DNA from: Anaerolineaceae bacterium
Lineage (GTDB): Bacteria > Chloroflexota > Anaerolineae > Anaerolineales > Anaerolineaceae
Assembly: GCA_014860845.1 (NCBI GenBank)
Contig: JACZIY010000497.1
Coordinates: 1-14,020 of the forward strand
Length of the DNA: 14,020 bases
Direction of reading: 5' to 3'
Shown here: positions 7,054 to 14,020 of the stretch, piece by piece
Numbering within the stretch: the stretch's first letter is position 1
How the letters are laid out: each line of letters opens with the position of its first letter
The notes under the pieces: generated by a model
Databases searched by the model: none
The model's input: only the letters and a program-made list of their open reading frames with translations
Told to the model about the DNA's origin: nothing
Program-made: the position numbers and the translations under genes

Positions 7054-7950
7054 TCATCCTGTCTTCCGGGCAGTGATCAGGACGTGTTCAGGTGGGAAAT
7101 CCACACTCGGGGTGAGAATGGACACTTCCTGTAACCATTTATCATAATCCACGCTCAAAAGGCGGAATTCCAGAATGTCAAACCCATTCTGGGTGAGCAT
7201 CCCGCGCATTTCATTTTCGTTGAAGTACTGATAACTTTCCTGGCATTCGCGCATCCAGAGCGGCTTACCCAGGAAGATGATCTTGGTTACATAACGGGTG
7301 AAATCGCGCATGGAAAGGGAAATGCTGTTTGCTGTAATGAGTTGATATTGGATGCGAAAAGGTTGGTACTCTCGGGCAAAGGTCTGGAATTTTTCCATCG
7401 CTTCCGGCGTTTGAAATTGAATTTGAACAGGTTCATCTGGAGGGATGTTCGCTTCAAGACCATCGAAGAGGATCACGTATCCACCTGGCTTAACCGTCTG
7501 CGAAAGATAAACAAAGCTGGTGAGTAAATTCGCTTTCCCTTTTAGCACATCAATCTCCTCCAGTATGGGATCATAGGCATCCGAGAAGACGTGGTGCAGC
7601 GCGTTCACCAGTAACAAGAGATCAAAATGCCCCAGGGATTGAAGTAAGACTGTGTCGCTGAAATCTCCAGCCAGAAAATGGATGGATGGGTAGTTTTTTT
7701 GGGCGACTGCCAGAGCGGTCAGATCGCGATCGATCCCAACGCTGGCTTGTTCGCCACCTGGACTACCGTGGGCTTCCACCAAGGAACCGATGATCTGCGC
7801 TTCCCCACAGCCAGCTTCGAGGATGCGGAAAGGCTGATTGGTCATACGGATCAATTGTGATGCTTTTTCAATCACTTCACCCTTACCTTGCCCTTGCAGA
7901 TATTGCAGGCGGGTTTCCCAATAGAAGTCCCAGAAAGGATCGTTGTTCAT
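7054..7950 (-). CDS. Class I SAM-dependent methyltransferase, substrate unknown
   Basis: 298 residues. Motif I is E45-AGCGE50, the post-I acidic residue is D74 in VGIDRD, a GDF strand end is at 95-97, and HFDLLLLVNALHHV (108-121) is motif II with the following helix. KPGGYVILFDG gives the usual post-motif strand, so the Rossmann fold is complete. The C-terminal half (about 195-298) is less typical and may carry the substrate site. The start ATG has no ribosome site; a TAAAAT sits only 6 nt upstream, so the message could be leaderless. It precedes the tandem-MerR gene on the same strand (72-bp gap), and may be co-transcribed or controlled by it. It diverges from the SRPBCC gene. Substrate cannot be told from the sequence. 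Confidence 0.85.
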   Translation of the reverse strand: MNNDPFWDFYWETRLQYLQGQGKGEVIEKASQLIRMTNQPFRILEAGCGEAQIIGSLVEAHGSPGGEQASVGIDRDLTALAVAQKNYPSIHFLAGDFSDTVLLQSLGHFDLLLLVNALHHVFSDAYDPILEEIDVLKGKANLLTSFVYLSQTVKPGGYVILFDGLEANIPPDEPVQIQFQTPEAMEKFQTFAREYQPFRIQYQLITANSISLSMRDFTRYVTKIIFLGKPLWMRECQESYQYFNENEMRGMLTQNGFDILEFRLLSVDYDKWLQEVSILTPSVDFPPEHVLITARKTG

Positions 7951-8084
7951 AGGTTTATTTTACTGGAAAGCTAAAACTGCAAGACTCAAAGCAGAAAGCC
8001 AAAAAAGAATGTACAAAGATTATACAAACCTTTGAAATAAATGAGCTGATTTGGGAGAATACTATTGAAAGAAGGAATCAGATC

Positions 8085-8534
8085 ATGAAGATTTTTACGA
8101 ATACATTTCGTGTGAAAGCACCCATCCAGGCGGTAGCGGATTTTCATCGCAGTACCACTGCTCTCAAACGTCTGACGCCCTTCCCGGTGATTGTCCAAAT
8201 TCATCATCTTGAGCCTCTGGGTGAAGGGTCGATTGCTGAATTCACGATGTTGTTTGGACCTTTCCCGGTGCGCTGGGTTGCCCGGCATGTGAATGTTGAC
8301 CCTCTGCATGGATTTACGGATATACAGGAAAAGGGGCCAATGCTGCGTTGGGAGCACAAACATTCCTTCATTGTTATTTCCGATGAGATCACTGAAGTCC
8401 AGGATCGAATTGAATATGAATACCATACCGGCTGGAAAGATCTTTGGACACGTTTGCTGTATGCCCCAGCGACGTTACGTACTCTATTCCTGTATCGAGC
8501 TTTTGTAACAAAGATGGTTACGAATATCGACTAA
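8085..8534 (+). CDS. SRPBCC / START-like domain protein (cyclase-dehydrase type)
   Basis: 149 residues, the whole chain being one domain. The N-terminal strand FTNTFRVKAPIQAVADFH is the usual beta1-alpha1 opening of the SRPBCC fold; GEGSIAEFTMLFGPFPVRWVARH, GFTDIQEKGPMLRWEHKHSF and DRIEYEYH are the following strands; and a long amphipathic C-terminal helix (WTRLLYAPATLRTLFLYRAF) closes the pocket. Such proteins bind hydrophobic ligands or act as cyclases; no catalytic residue is evident here. AAGGA lies 8 nt before the ATG. It diverges from the methyltransferase gene across 134 bp. Its TAA stop shares bases with the TAG stop of the convergent lipoprotein gene. Confidence 0.85.
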   Translation: MKIFTNTFRVKAPIQAVADFHRSTTALKRLTPFPVIVQIHHLEPLGEGSIAEFTMLFGPFPVRWVARHVNVDPLHGFTDIQEKGPMLRWEHKHSFIVISDEITEVQDRIEYEYHTGWKDLWTRLLYAPATLRTLFLYRAFVTKMVTNID

Positions 8535-9631
8535 TCTTTGATCAGGCTTTCTGTGTAATCAGGAAATGATAGAAAATCTCTACCTTCATATGGAGAAATG
8601 ACTGTGCAAGGAGGGGTATTTTCTTCTATGATCGTTATGATGTCATAATGAATGCCACCTTCTTTGATCCAGCTGCAATTAGGGACGTCATAAATGGCTG
8701 CATAGCGATTTACCATCGAAGCGGTTATATAATCATTTGATTTGTATTTATCAACAAAATCGTATGAGGAATATTGTTCGCCTGGTTGGCGTGCTGACAC
8801 TTTCACCCATTCAGAGCCATCAACATTTTCGTCGTATCTGTAATGATAATAAATGATAGATATCGGAAGCCCACCAGTATTTCGAAAGACGGTATTGTAT
8901 TCGCAAAAGGTATACTCTAGATAGCCCCCATCTTCATCATAATTTTTCCCTTCTGTAAATTCTGTCTGGTTTTTATTAATATCAGAAATTGCGTTACATT
9001 GGTCAATATTCCATTTGCCTGGCACTTCTGTCAATCTAAGTTCCAGATCAATTGATAAATTCTGTTCAGCAGCCCCTTCCAAATTGTAATTCAATTCATG
9101 ACAGGGCTTCATGTCATCTAAAACATAAGGCAGGTAGGAACCGTTATATGATTCTTCGTACACCCGAATGGAATATCCATTGTTGGATAAAAAGATACAC
9201 TCCACCATAAAATTTTCCGTCTGCCGACAGTAAATGTTGGGTTTTAGATCCAATGCCTGGTGATAGATGTAGTTTTTACCTTCCTCCTTTATGACCAATT
9301 CATTACTTTCCCAGGTTTCTTCACCACCCCGTTGGATTGTATTAAAGGTGGTGACCTTTTTCTCTGACGGATGTCCTTGATCACATTTAGAATCATTTTT
9401 AACATCTTTTGATGGCGACACCGAGTAGTTGTTTTTTCCTATAAAATTTTCGTCAATCTCCTGATTGATCTGGGACAATTCCTCCTGCCAGGTTTCTTCG
9501 GTGACCATCCTTAATCCAGTTTCCAATTCTTCGCGCGCCAATGCATAACCAGGTAGGTTACAGGCAATGTTGATTATGAAAATAAGAACAAAAGGTATAC
9601 TGACCAATTTCCACTGTTTATTTTTTTTCAT
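8531..9631 (-). CDS. Orphan lipoprotein, unknown function
   Basis: 366 residues, no family recognised. A basic N-terminus (KKNKQWK), a hydrophobic stretch at 9-23 and A23-C24-N25-L26-P27 indicate a lipoprotein signal; the residue at -3 is Asn, which departs from the strict lipobox, but the CNLP context is common in Anaerolineae-type lipoproteins. The mature part is hydrophilic, acidic and rich in Tyr, Asn and Glu with scattered cysteines (for example CRQTENFMVEC, CEYNTVF, NCSWIKEGG), suggesting an extracellular beta-rich, possibly disulfide-bonded protein. GAGAGG lies 5 nt before the ATG. It diverges from the TIR membrane-protein gene, sharing a 279-base intergenic region, so co-regulation is possible. 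Base composition is AT-rich like that neighbour. Confidence 0.75.
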   Translation of the reverse strand: MKKNKQWKLVSIPFVLIFIINIACNLPGYALAREELETGLRMVTEETWQEELSQINQEIDENFIGKNNYSVSPSKDVKNDSKCDQGHPSEKKVTTFNTIQRGGEETWESNELVIKEEGKNYIYHQALDLKPNIYCRQTENFMVECIFLSNNGYSIRVYEESYNGSYLPYVLDDMKPCHELNYNLEGAAEQNLSIDLELRLTEVPGKWNIDQCNAISDINKNQTEFTEGKNYDEDGGYLEYTFCEYNTVFRNTGGLPISIIYYHYRYDENVDGSEWVKVSARQPGEQYSSYDFVDKYKSNDYITASMVNRYAAIYDVPNCSWIKEGGIHYDIITIIEENTPPCTVISPYEGRDFLSFPDYTESLIKD

Positions 9632-9910
9632 TAATTCCTCTCATTCTGTTTTATTATTTTATGTTAGTGGAATGGAACTCAAAAACTGGCATTTCACTTG
9701 AATATTTTTTTGCTGGTGATGTAATATTAGTTCCTCAATTAATCGCAGAACTTAGAGATAGATGCACTTGCTTGATAATAATAAATGTTTAAGGTTGTTG
9801 GGAGATGTATAATAAAATTAATTATATGAAATTTTTCGATAAAATCATTCAATCATCACCATTCTTAACAATTGAATAATAACTGATTCTTGTCTGCCAC
9901 GGAGGTGGAT
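9632..9910. promoter_or_regulatory. Divergent intergenic region between orphan lipoprotein and TIR protein genes
   Basis: 279 AT-rich bases. On the plus strand a perfect TATAAT at 9808-9813 is a candidate -10 for the TIR gene, though no good -35 is found 16-18 bases upstream. The TIR ribosome site GGAGG is at 9901-9905. No clear palindromic operator was seen. Confidence 0.4.
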
Positions 9911-12013
9911 ATGTTTGGTTATAGAAAATACAACATTTTCTTTATTGTTACTGCCATATTCTTTATTTCTTTAGATGTGGCAGTGTTATTAAATCAATTG
10001 ACACTCGCTCCATGGCTGTTAATTTTATTGGTTTTATTCTTTTCATTGTTCTTATTTTTAAGGGGAAAGTCAGAAGGGTTTCCGATCTTTGGTGCCTTAA
10101 CAATTGCGCCTTTTCTATTGTCATTCGTGATCATTCTTTTTCGTAACGAATTACTAAATTTTATTAAAACCATTCCAAACATCCAAACTTCCATCAGGCC
10201 TGCTTATGTATTTTTGATGATTATCTTTTTAATTTCCATGTTCCTGGTGTTGGTGTTGAAACATGATTTGCGTTTTGATAAAACCATCGATCGAAATTAT
10301 TACCTTCAGTTTCCCGGCATCAGTAAAACGCTATCCATTATTAAGATGTGGATGAAGTATTTCGTCCTTTTAATTGTGATTACTTTTATATTGAGCTGGA
10401 TCTGGAATAATATCCCACAACTACCACCCAATGCATTTTTTCCAGAGTTTGATTTTTCTAATTTCAAAATAAACCAAATGGTATCGCTCGACTGGTTTTG
10501 GTGGACAGCCACTCTTATAGCTCTGGTTGTTTTCGTTATTGACATCATTCGAAACATCAGAAGCCCATTATGGGATGTTTTTATCAGTTATAAAAGTCAG
10601 AATGTTGACCTGGCCAGAGCGATAACCAACCGATTGATTGCCTCTGGATTGAAGGTATGGTTTGCAGAATACCAAATTTTGCTGGTGGGACGCGCAAAAT
10701 TTCAACAGGCAATTGATAAAGGCATTCGTCAGAGTCGTTTTGGGATTGCCTTGACGAATGATGAGTATGCAAAATCCGATTATTGCGGATTGGAGATGAA
10801 ACAGTTATTACAACATCCTGGTCCGGGACACATTCTGGAGATTAAGATTCCCGATGAACCACTGACTCATCAAAAATTTAACCGTCTTGTTCAGGCTTCA
10901 CAACAGGTATACCGGGGAGAGCTCGAATCGATCTTGACATTCATTTCTAAAAAAACGAATTGGCGGATCATTCCACCCATGAATTTATCTCCTGTAATGA
11001 ATAAAGAAGTCTTCAAAGGAGAATTTCTTGGATCTCCATATCAATTGGATGTGAGTGGTTGGGAGCAGGTGGAACGAAGTTTTCATGGTGGTGGCCCGTG
11101 TTACCGCAGAAATATAGAAGGATTTCCCATCTACTGGAATTTACAATATGGTGAAGAGTATTCGCCAGAGATATATGAATCGCGTTCCAGTCTATCTCAA
11201 AAGAATGATCGTCAGTTGTACAACATGTTAGTGGATTATGCCAACCATTATTTTAGAGATTTGAAATCAAGTTCAACCGTTCAAGGTGTACATTTATTCT
11301 TTTTAGGTAACTCGAGCCATTTTGCAGTGACATATCAGGCAGAGCGAATTTGGAAAAGAAGATACTCAATCATGCTGGTTCATCCAGTCAGTGGGAAAGT
11401 TGCAGAATTTTTATTTACTTTCGAATTTATCGGCGATTACCTAAATTATTGTCGTGCCAGCCACATTATGGATGATCTGGTGCGTTCTTTAACCTGGGGA
11501 AATTCTGAAGGTGAATTGGCTAATGGTACTCCAGCGAGTGTTCCTGCCCCATCAATTGAATCGACCAGGTTTTCACGATTGATTGATGACCAGGCTATGG
11601 TTAACAAAATTAATGCAGAGGGATTGGCATTTGCAAAAAGCGGATTAATGGATGATGCAATTGCCACCTGGGAAAAGGTTTTGGATTACTCCATGGTGAA
11701 TGAGTTAAGAAGTCAGGTTTTATTCAATCTGGGGAGAGCGTATGAAAAAAGTGGAGAAAAGGAAAAAGCAATCAATCGTTATCAGGAGTGCGTGAAAGCT
11801 AACCCGGCACAATATAATGCACTCTGTAATATTGGTTCAATTTTCATAGAGGAAGGGGAATATGCAAAAGCATTAGACTCCTTATTGGCTGCAGAAAAAA
11901 TCAACCCGCAAGATTTTATCACTGTCAATAACATCGTGCTTTGTTATAACTATCTGGAAGATTATGAAGAAGTCTCGAAATGGAGAGAGAAATTAAGTCA
12001 CCTTTCCATGTAA
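9911..12013 (+). CDS. Six-helix membrane protein with TIR domain, an unassigned domain and C-terminal TPR repeats
   Basis: 700 residues from the ATG at 9911, which has GGAGG 5 nt upstream; a TTG at 9890 in frame has no such site. About six hydrophobic helices: roughly 7-28, 33-50, 58-76, 95-115, 143-163 and 190-212. A TIR domain follows immediately (222 to about 355): D222-VFISYKS opens strand A, GLKVWFAEY is strand B with the BB-loop region, RQSRFGIALTNDEY is strand C, and Y291-C-G-L-E295 matches the WCxxE motif that holds the catalytic glutamate of TIR NAD-cleaving enzymes. Residues about 371-530 form an alpha/beta region I cannot assign with confidence; its layout recalls PsbP/MOG1-like folds. 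Residues about 564-697 contain three to four TPR units (FNLGRAYEKSGEKEKAINRYQECVKANP is the clearest). Likely a membrane-bound NADase or signalling scaffold with a cytoplasmic sensor or partner-binding tail. The domains are clear; the role is inferred. Confidence 0.85.
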   Translation: MFGYRKYNIFFIVTAIFFISLDVAVLLNQLTLAPWLLILLVLFFSLFLFLRGKSEGFPIFGALTIAPFLLSFVIILFRNELLNFIKTIPNIQTSIRPAYVFLMIIFLISMFLVLVLKHDLRFDKTIDRNYYLQFPGISKTLSIIKMWMKYFVLLIVITFILSWIWNNIPQLPPNAFFPEFDFSNFKINQMVSLDWFWWTATLIALVVFVIDIIRNIRSPLWDVFISYKSQNVDLARAITNRLIASGLKVWFAEYQILLVGRAKFQQAIDKGIRQSRFGIALTNDEYAKSDYCGLEMKQLLQHPGPGHILEIKIPDEPLTHQKFNRLVQASQQVYRGELESILTFISKKTNWRIIPPMNLSPVMNKEVFKGEFLGSPYQLDVSGWEQVERSFHGGGPCYRRNIEGFPIYWNLQYGEEYSPEIYESRSSLSQKNDRQLYNMLVDYANHYFRDLKSSSTVQGVHLFFLGNSSHFAVTYQAERIWKRRYSIMLVHPVSGKVAEFLFTFEFIGDYLNYCRASHIMDDLVRSLTWGNSEGELANGTPASVPAPSIESTRFSRLIDDQAMVNKINAEGLAFAKSGLMDDAIATWEKVLDYSMVNELRSQVLFNLGRAYEKSGEKEKAINRYQECVKANPAQYNALCNIGSIFIEEGEYAKALDSLLAAEKINPQDFITVNNIVLCYNYLEDYEEVSKWREKLSHLSM

Positions 12014-12093
12014 TTGAAATATCATTCCCATGTAGGTTTGAACAGAAAAAAACGGTTTTCATAGAACTGCCTTTTTGTATTAAATCGCTCAGA

Positions 12094-12201
12094 CTAATGA
12101 AAAATAATATAAATTAAACACTGCCCCTGCGAGAAAGCCACCACCATACCGGTGAAGACCACTGAGAACATGGTCACCAATTTGAAAAAGATATTCAGAG
12201 A
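12094..12201 (-). pseudogene. Remnant or diverged second copy of the hppA 3' end
   Basis: On the minus strand 35 codons plus TAG align without gaps to the last 35 codons plus TAG of the hppA gene at 13692-13585. By hand count 78 of 108 bases and 22 of 35 residues are identical (SLNI..KL.TM.SVVF.G.VVAF..GQ.LI....H), and most differences fall in third codon positions. Upstream of the first aligned codon the similarity stops and no H+-pyrophosphatase sequence is present. It lies between the M24 stop (12237) and the TIR stop (12013). It is best read as the tail of a paralogous or displaced hppA whose body was lost, with the M24 gene now in front. Confidence 0.75.
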
Positions 12202-12236
12202 AAAATCTGAATGAGTGAGTAAATGATTTTCTAAGC

Positions 12237-13325
12237 CTATTTCTGTAGAATGGCTGGGCGTTGAAAATTGATCCCATCGGCTGATACATCGATCATTGGC
12301 CAACCTTCTATTTTTGTGATCACTTCGTTTTCCGTTTCGCCAACAAAAATGGTATCTTCTGATTTTACACCACTGATGGATGGATTCCAGGCGTAGAATT
12401 GCCCTGCCTGAATCAATTGTTTTGAACCCGGATTAGCGACGGATTCACGTGGTTCATAGCCAGTCATGCCGCCCTGGTGATGAAGCTGCCACTCATTCGG
12501 ATAGCCTTCTTTTTGATACGTTTCTCTGGCCAATGAGAAGACTTCGCCGATTGATTTTCCAGGTCTGGTGTTCCTTATAAATTCTGTATCTATTTTCGCC
12601 ACAGACGTTAATTTATTTTGGATTTCAACAGGAATTTTTCCAAAATGAACCAGTCTGGTGAGAGAACAAACCAAACCCCATTTTCTTCCGCACAGCACCA
12701 CCATGGCGTATCTCTCCAGCTGTTTTTCTGTAGGCAGTGGATGACGATACTTAAAGATCCTTTCATCCGTTGCAACCAGATTGACAATCGCTTTTATTCC
12801 CTGCTTTTCTGTTTCGAAAGACAAAATCGAAGTGATCTCAAATTCGGTCATGCCTGGCTTGATGGCATGCATGGTCTTTGACTTGGCTGCTGAGCACTGA
12901 CCACCCAGTTCTTTAAACCGGTCTTGTTCCGCAGGCAATAAATTTGATCGCAATTTAGAAATTTCGGTCGTTAAGTCGATGGCACCTGGATAGCAATGAT
13001 CTGCACCTAAAGGTCCATCCCCAACCATTTCTCTGGGATCAAAATCCGGTTCATACCAGGGTGTGACAATAAATTCCCAACCTTGCTTTTTTAACTGGCC
13101 TTCCTGTTCCAGGCGAGGAGCTTCAATATTTTTTGTAATCAGGTAATTCTTATTTTTTGTGATGAATAACCTGGCAGATCCATTTGTAGTTGCCGTGTTG
13201 ATTGCACTATTTACGCCACAAGTTGCCCAGGAAAAACTTGACACCCGATGGAGCACCAGACCATTGATTTTATACCGCTCAAGAATAGCTCTTAACTGAT
13301 TTTGTTTATAGGTGTATTCCTGCAT
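12237..13325 (-). CDS. M24-fold (aminopeptidase P / creatinase-like) protein with degenerate metal site
   Basis: 362 residues from the ATG at 13325. An in-frame GTG at 13448 would extend it but has no ribosome site and adds sequence unlike the family. Residues 1 to about 150 are the creatinase-like N-terminal domain (LRAILERYKINGLVLHR opening); 155-362 are the pita-bread M24 domain. Of the five metal ligands of active M24 enzymes, those of the first two aspartates are not seen: the strand reads LCGRKWGLV then C220-S-L-T-R224, where active enzymes have a CSDITR-type sequence. H282/H283 in LHHQGG may supply the histidine, the glutamate of the EP motif is Asn (WNP, N314), and E323 in KSEDT keeps the last glutamate. 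It is thus probably not a dinuclear metallopeptidase and may use the fold otherwise, or be inactive. Downstream of hppA past a strong terminator. Confidence 0.82.
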   Translation of the reverse strand: MQEYTYKQNQLRAILERYKINGLVLHRVSSFSWATCGVNSAINTATTNGSARLFITKNKNYLITKNIEAPRLEQEGQLKKQGWEFIVTPWYEPDFDPREMVGDGPLGADHCYPGAIDLTTEISKLRSNLLPAEQDRFKELGGQCSAAKSKTMHAIKPGMTEFEITSILSFETEKQGIKAIVNLVATDERIFKYRHPLPTEKQLERYAMVVLCGRKWGLVCSLTRLVHFGKIPVEIQNKLTSVAKIDTEFIRNTRPGKSIGEVFSLARETYQKEGYPNEWQLHHQGGMTGYEPRESVANPGSKQLIQAGQFYAWNPSISGVKSEDTIFVGETENEVITKIEGWPMIDVSADGINFQRPAILQK

Positions 13326-13359
13326 ATTTATCTCGATTCGCAACAATTGGGATTTCTCA

Positions 13360-13365
13360 ATTATA
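13360..13365 (-). promoter_or_regulatory. Candidate -10 element for the M24 gene
   Basis: On the minus strand TATAAT at 13365-13360, about 35 nt before the M24 ATG and downstream of the hppA terminator. A second TATAAT lies at 13459-13454. Neither has a convincing -35, so the choice between them is open. Confidence 0.4.
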
Positions 13366-13494
13366 AACGGACATCGCGTTTCACCTGCAAATTCCAGGTA
13401 ATGATTGTGTGGGTTAAATTGTCTAATAGTGTGGTTCGTTTTGCCCACCAGGGATTATACGAAAATACTCAGAACCAACATCAGCACATAATCG

Positions 13495-13547
13495 AAAAAA
13501 ATGATCCTTTCTTGCTCCAGATGGATCTCGAGCAGAGGAAAGGATCA
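13495..13547 (-). terminator. Strong rho-independent terminator of hppA
   Basis: On the minus strand TGATCCTTTC (13547-13538) pairs perfectly with GAAAGGATCA (13511-13502); an inner stem TGCTC/GAGCA (13534-13530 with 13517-13513) nests inside it, and a run of seven T follows at once (13501-13495). It starts 38 nt after the hppA stop and separates hppA from the M24 gene. Confidence 0.9.
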
Positions 13548-13584
13548 CAGGATTATTTTTGTAAAAGCTAGGTTTTTTTAAGGA

Positions 13585-14020
13585 CTAATGCAACAGCATA
13601 AAGATCAAACCCTGACCATTCCCAAATGCGACCACCAGGCCGGCAAAGACGACCGAGACCATGGTCATCAGTTTGATCAGGATGTTCAGCGAAGGACCAG
13701 CGGTGTCTTTGAAGGGATCACCAACGGTATCACCAATCACGGCGGCTTTGTGGGCGGGTGAACCTTTGCCACCGAATTTGCCAACCTCGATGTATTTCTT
13801 GGCATTATCCCAGGCACCACCGGCGTTCGACATGGTGATGGCCAGGGAGAGCCCGGTGATCAGGGTGCCTGCCAGCAAGCCAAGCACACCGGCGATCCCG
13901 AATACGATACCGACCATCACCGGGACAATAATGGCCACCATGGCAGGGGCGATCATTTCACGCTGAGCGGCAGCGGTGCTGATGGCAACACAACGGGCAT
14001 AATCCGGGCGACCGGTGCCT
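13585..14020 (-). CDS. hppA: Membrane-bound proton-translocating pyrophosphatase, C-terminal part (5' end outside window)
   Basis: The frame enters at the right edge (first whole codon at 14019) and gives the last 144 residues. Family landmarks are [76 protein letters not shown], and a final hydrophobic helix ending at the stop. The aspartates and lysines of DNAKKYIE and [11 protein letters not shown] belong to the pyrophosphate/magnesium site of the family. The enzyme couples pyrophosphate hydrolysis to H+ (in some members Na+) pumping across the membrane. The region that separates K+-dependent from K+-independent types is upstream of the window, so subtype and ion cannot be settled. G+C-rich third positions contrast with the M24 and TIR genes beside it. 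Confidence 0.97.
   Translation of the reverse strand, partial: GTGRPDYARCVAISTAAAQREMIAPAMVAIIVPVMVGIVFGIAGVLGLLAGTLITGLSLAITMSNAGGAWDNAKKYIEVGKFGGKGSPAHKAAVIGDTVGDPFKDTAGPSLNILIKLMTMVSVVFAGLVVAFGNGQGLIFMLLH

Noticed and set aside
6633..7076. 147-codon plus-strand frame opposite the tandem-MerR gene
   Set aside because: It is antisense to a gene with clear domains, has no ribosome site and gives a Trp/Arg/Gly-rich composition typical of shadow frames.
7986..8426. 146-codon minus-strand frame opposite the SRPBCC gene
   Set aside because: The plus-strand SRPBCC protein has a ribosome site and family features; the antisense frame has neither.
9890..9910. TTG start at 9890 for the TIR protein
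   Set aside because: GGAGG at 9901-9905 lies inside this extension and is ideally placed for the ATG at 9911.
13326..13448. GTG start at 13448 for the M24 protein
   Set aside because: No ribosome site, and the added 41 residues do not resemble an M24 N-terminus; the ATG at 13325 gives the usual opening helix, though its own ribosome site is weak.
13302..13571. 89-codon plus-strand frame across the hppA terminator
   Set aside because: It reads through the terminator hairpin and the start of the M24 gene, with no ribosome site; chance frame.

Overview
The window looks like a chromosomal segment of an uncultured or little-studied Chloroflexota bacterium of the Anaerolineae type. This is inferred from protein style (lipoproteins with a Cys-Asn-Leu-Pro anchor, a membrane H+-pyrophosphatase, an M23 subfamily with the SHGTD...YAYDF signature) and not from a marker gene. 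No rRNA, tRNA, CRISPR array, transposase or integrase was seen. G+C-richer genes (hppA 3' end, tandem-MerR, methyltransferase) alternate with AT-richer ones (serine hydrolase, lipoproteins, TIR protein), so the segment is a mosaic of core and accessory genes.

Left part (1-1740), arsenic module on the minus strand: arsR, then a long open frame running off the left edge. This frame fuses an N-terminal SAM methyltransferase domain to an ArsM arsenite methyltransferase through a cysteine-rich hinge. Two near-identical inverted repeats, one over the -10 of a consensus arsR promoter and one just before arsM, are probable ArsR operators. A small two-helix membrane protein (1867-2121) and a lipoprotein of the SxxK serine hydrolase (beta-lactamase-like) class (2320-4143) follow on the plus strand.

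Middle part (4296-8534): a minus-strand CPBP intramembrane protease gene followed by an M23 peptidase gene whose start is ambiguous; a 428-base gap without a supported gene; a minus-strand pair made of a class I methyltransferase and a regulator with two MerR DNA-binding domains; and a divergent SRPBCC-fold protein.

Right part (8531-14020): an orphan lipoprotein (minus) diverges from a large plus-strand protein with about six transmembrane helices, a TIR domain with the expected catalytic glutamate, an unassigned domain and C-terminal TPRs. Converging on it from the right are the 3' end of hppA, a strong nested hairpin terminator, and an M24-fold protein that has lost several metal ligands. 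Between the M24 stop and the TIR stop lies a 36-codon stretch that is a diverged second copy of the hppA 3' end. The most interesting items are the double-methyltransferase ArsM, the membrane TIR-TPR protein, the degenerate M24 protein and the hppA remnant beside it.
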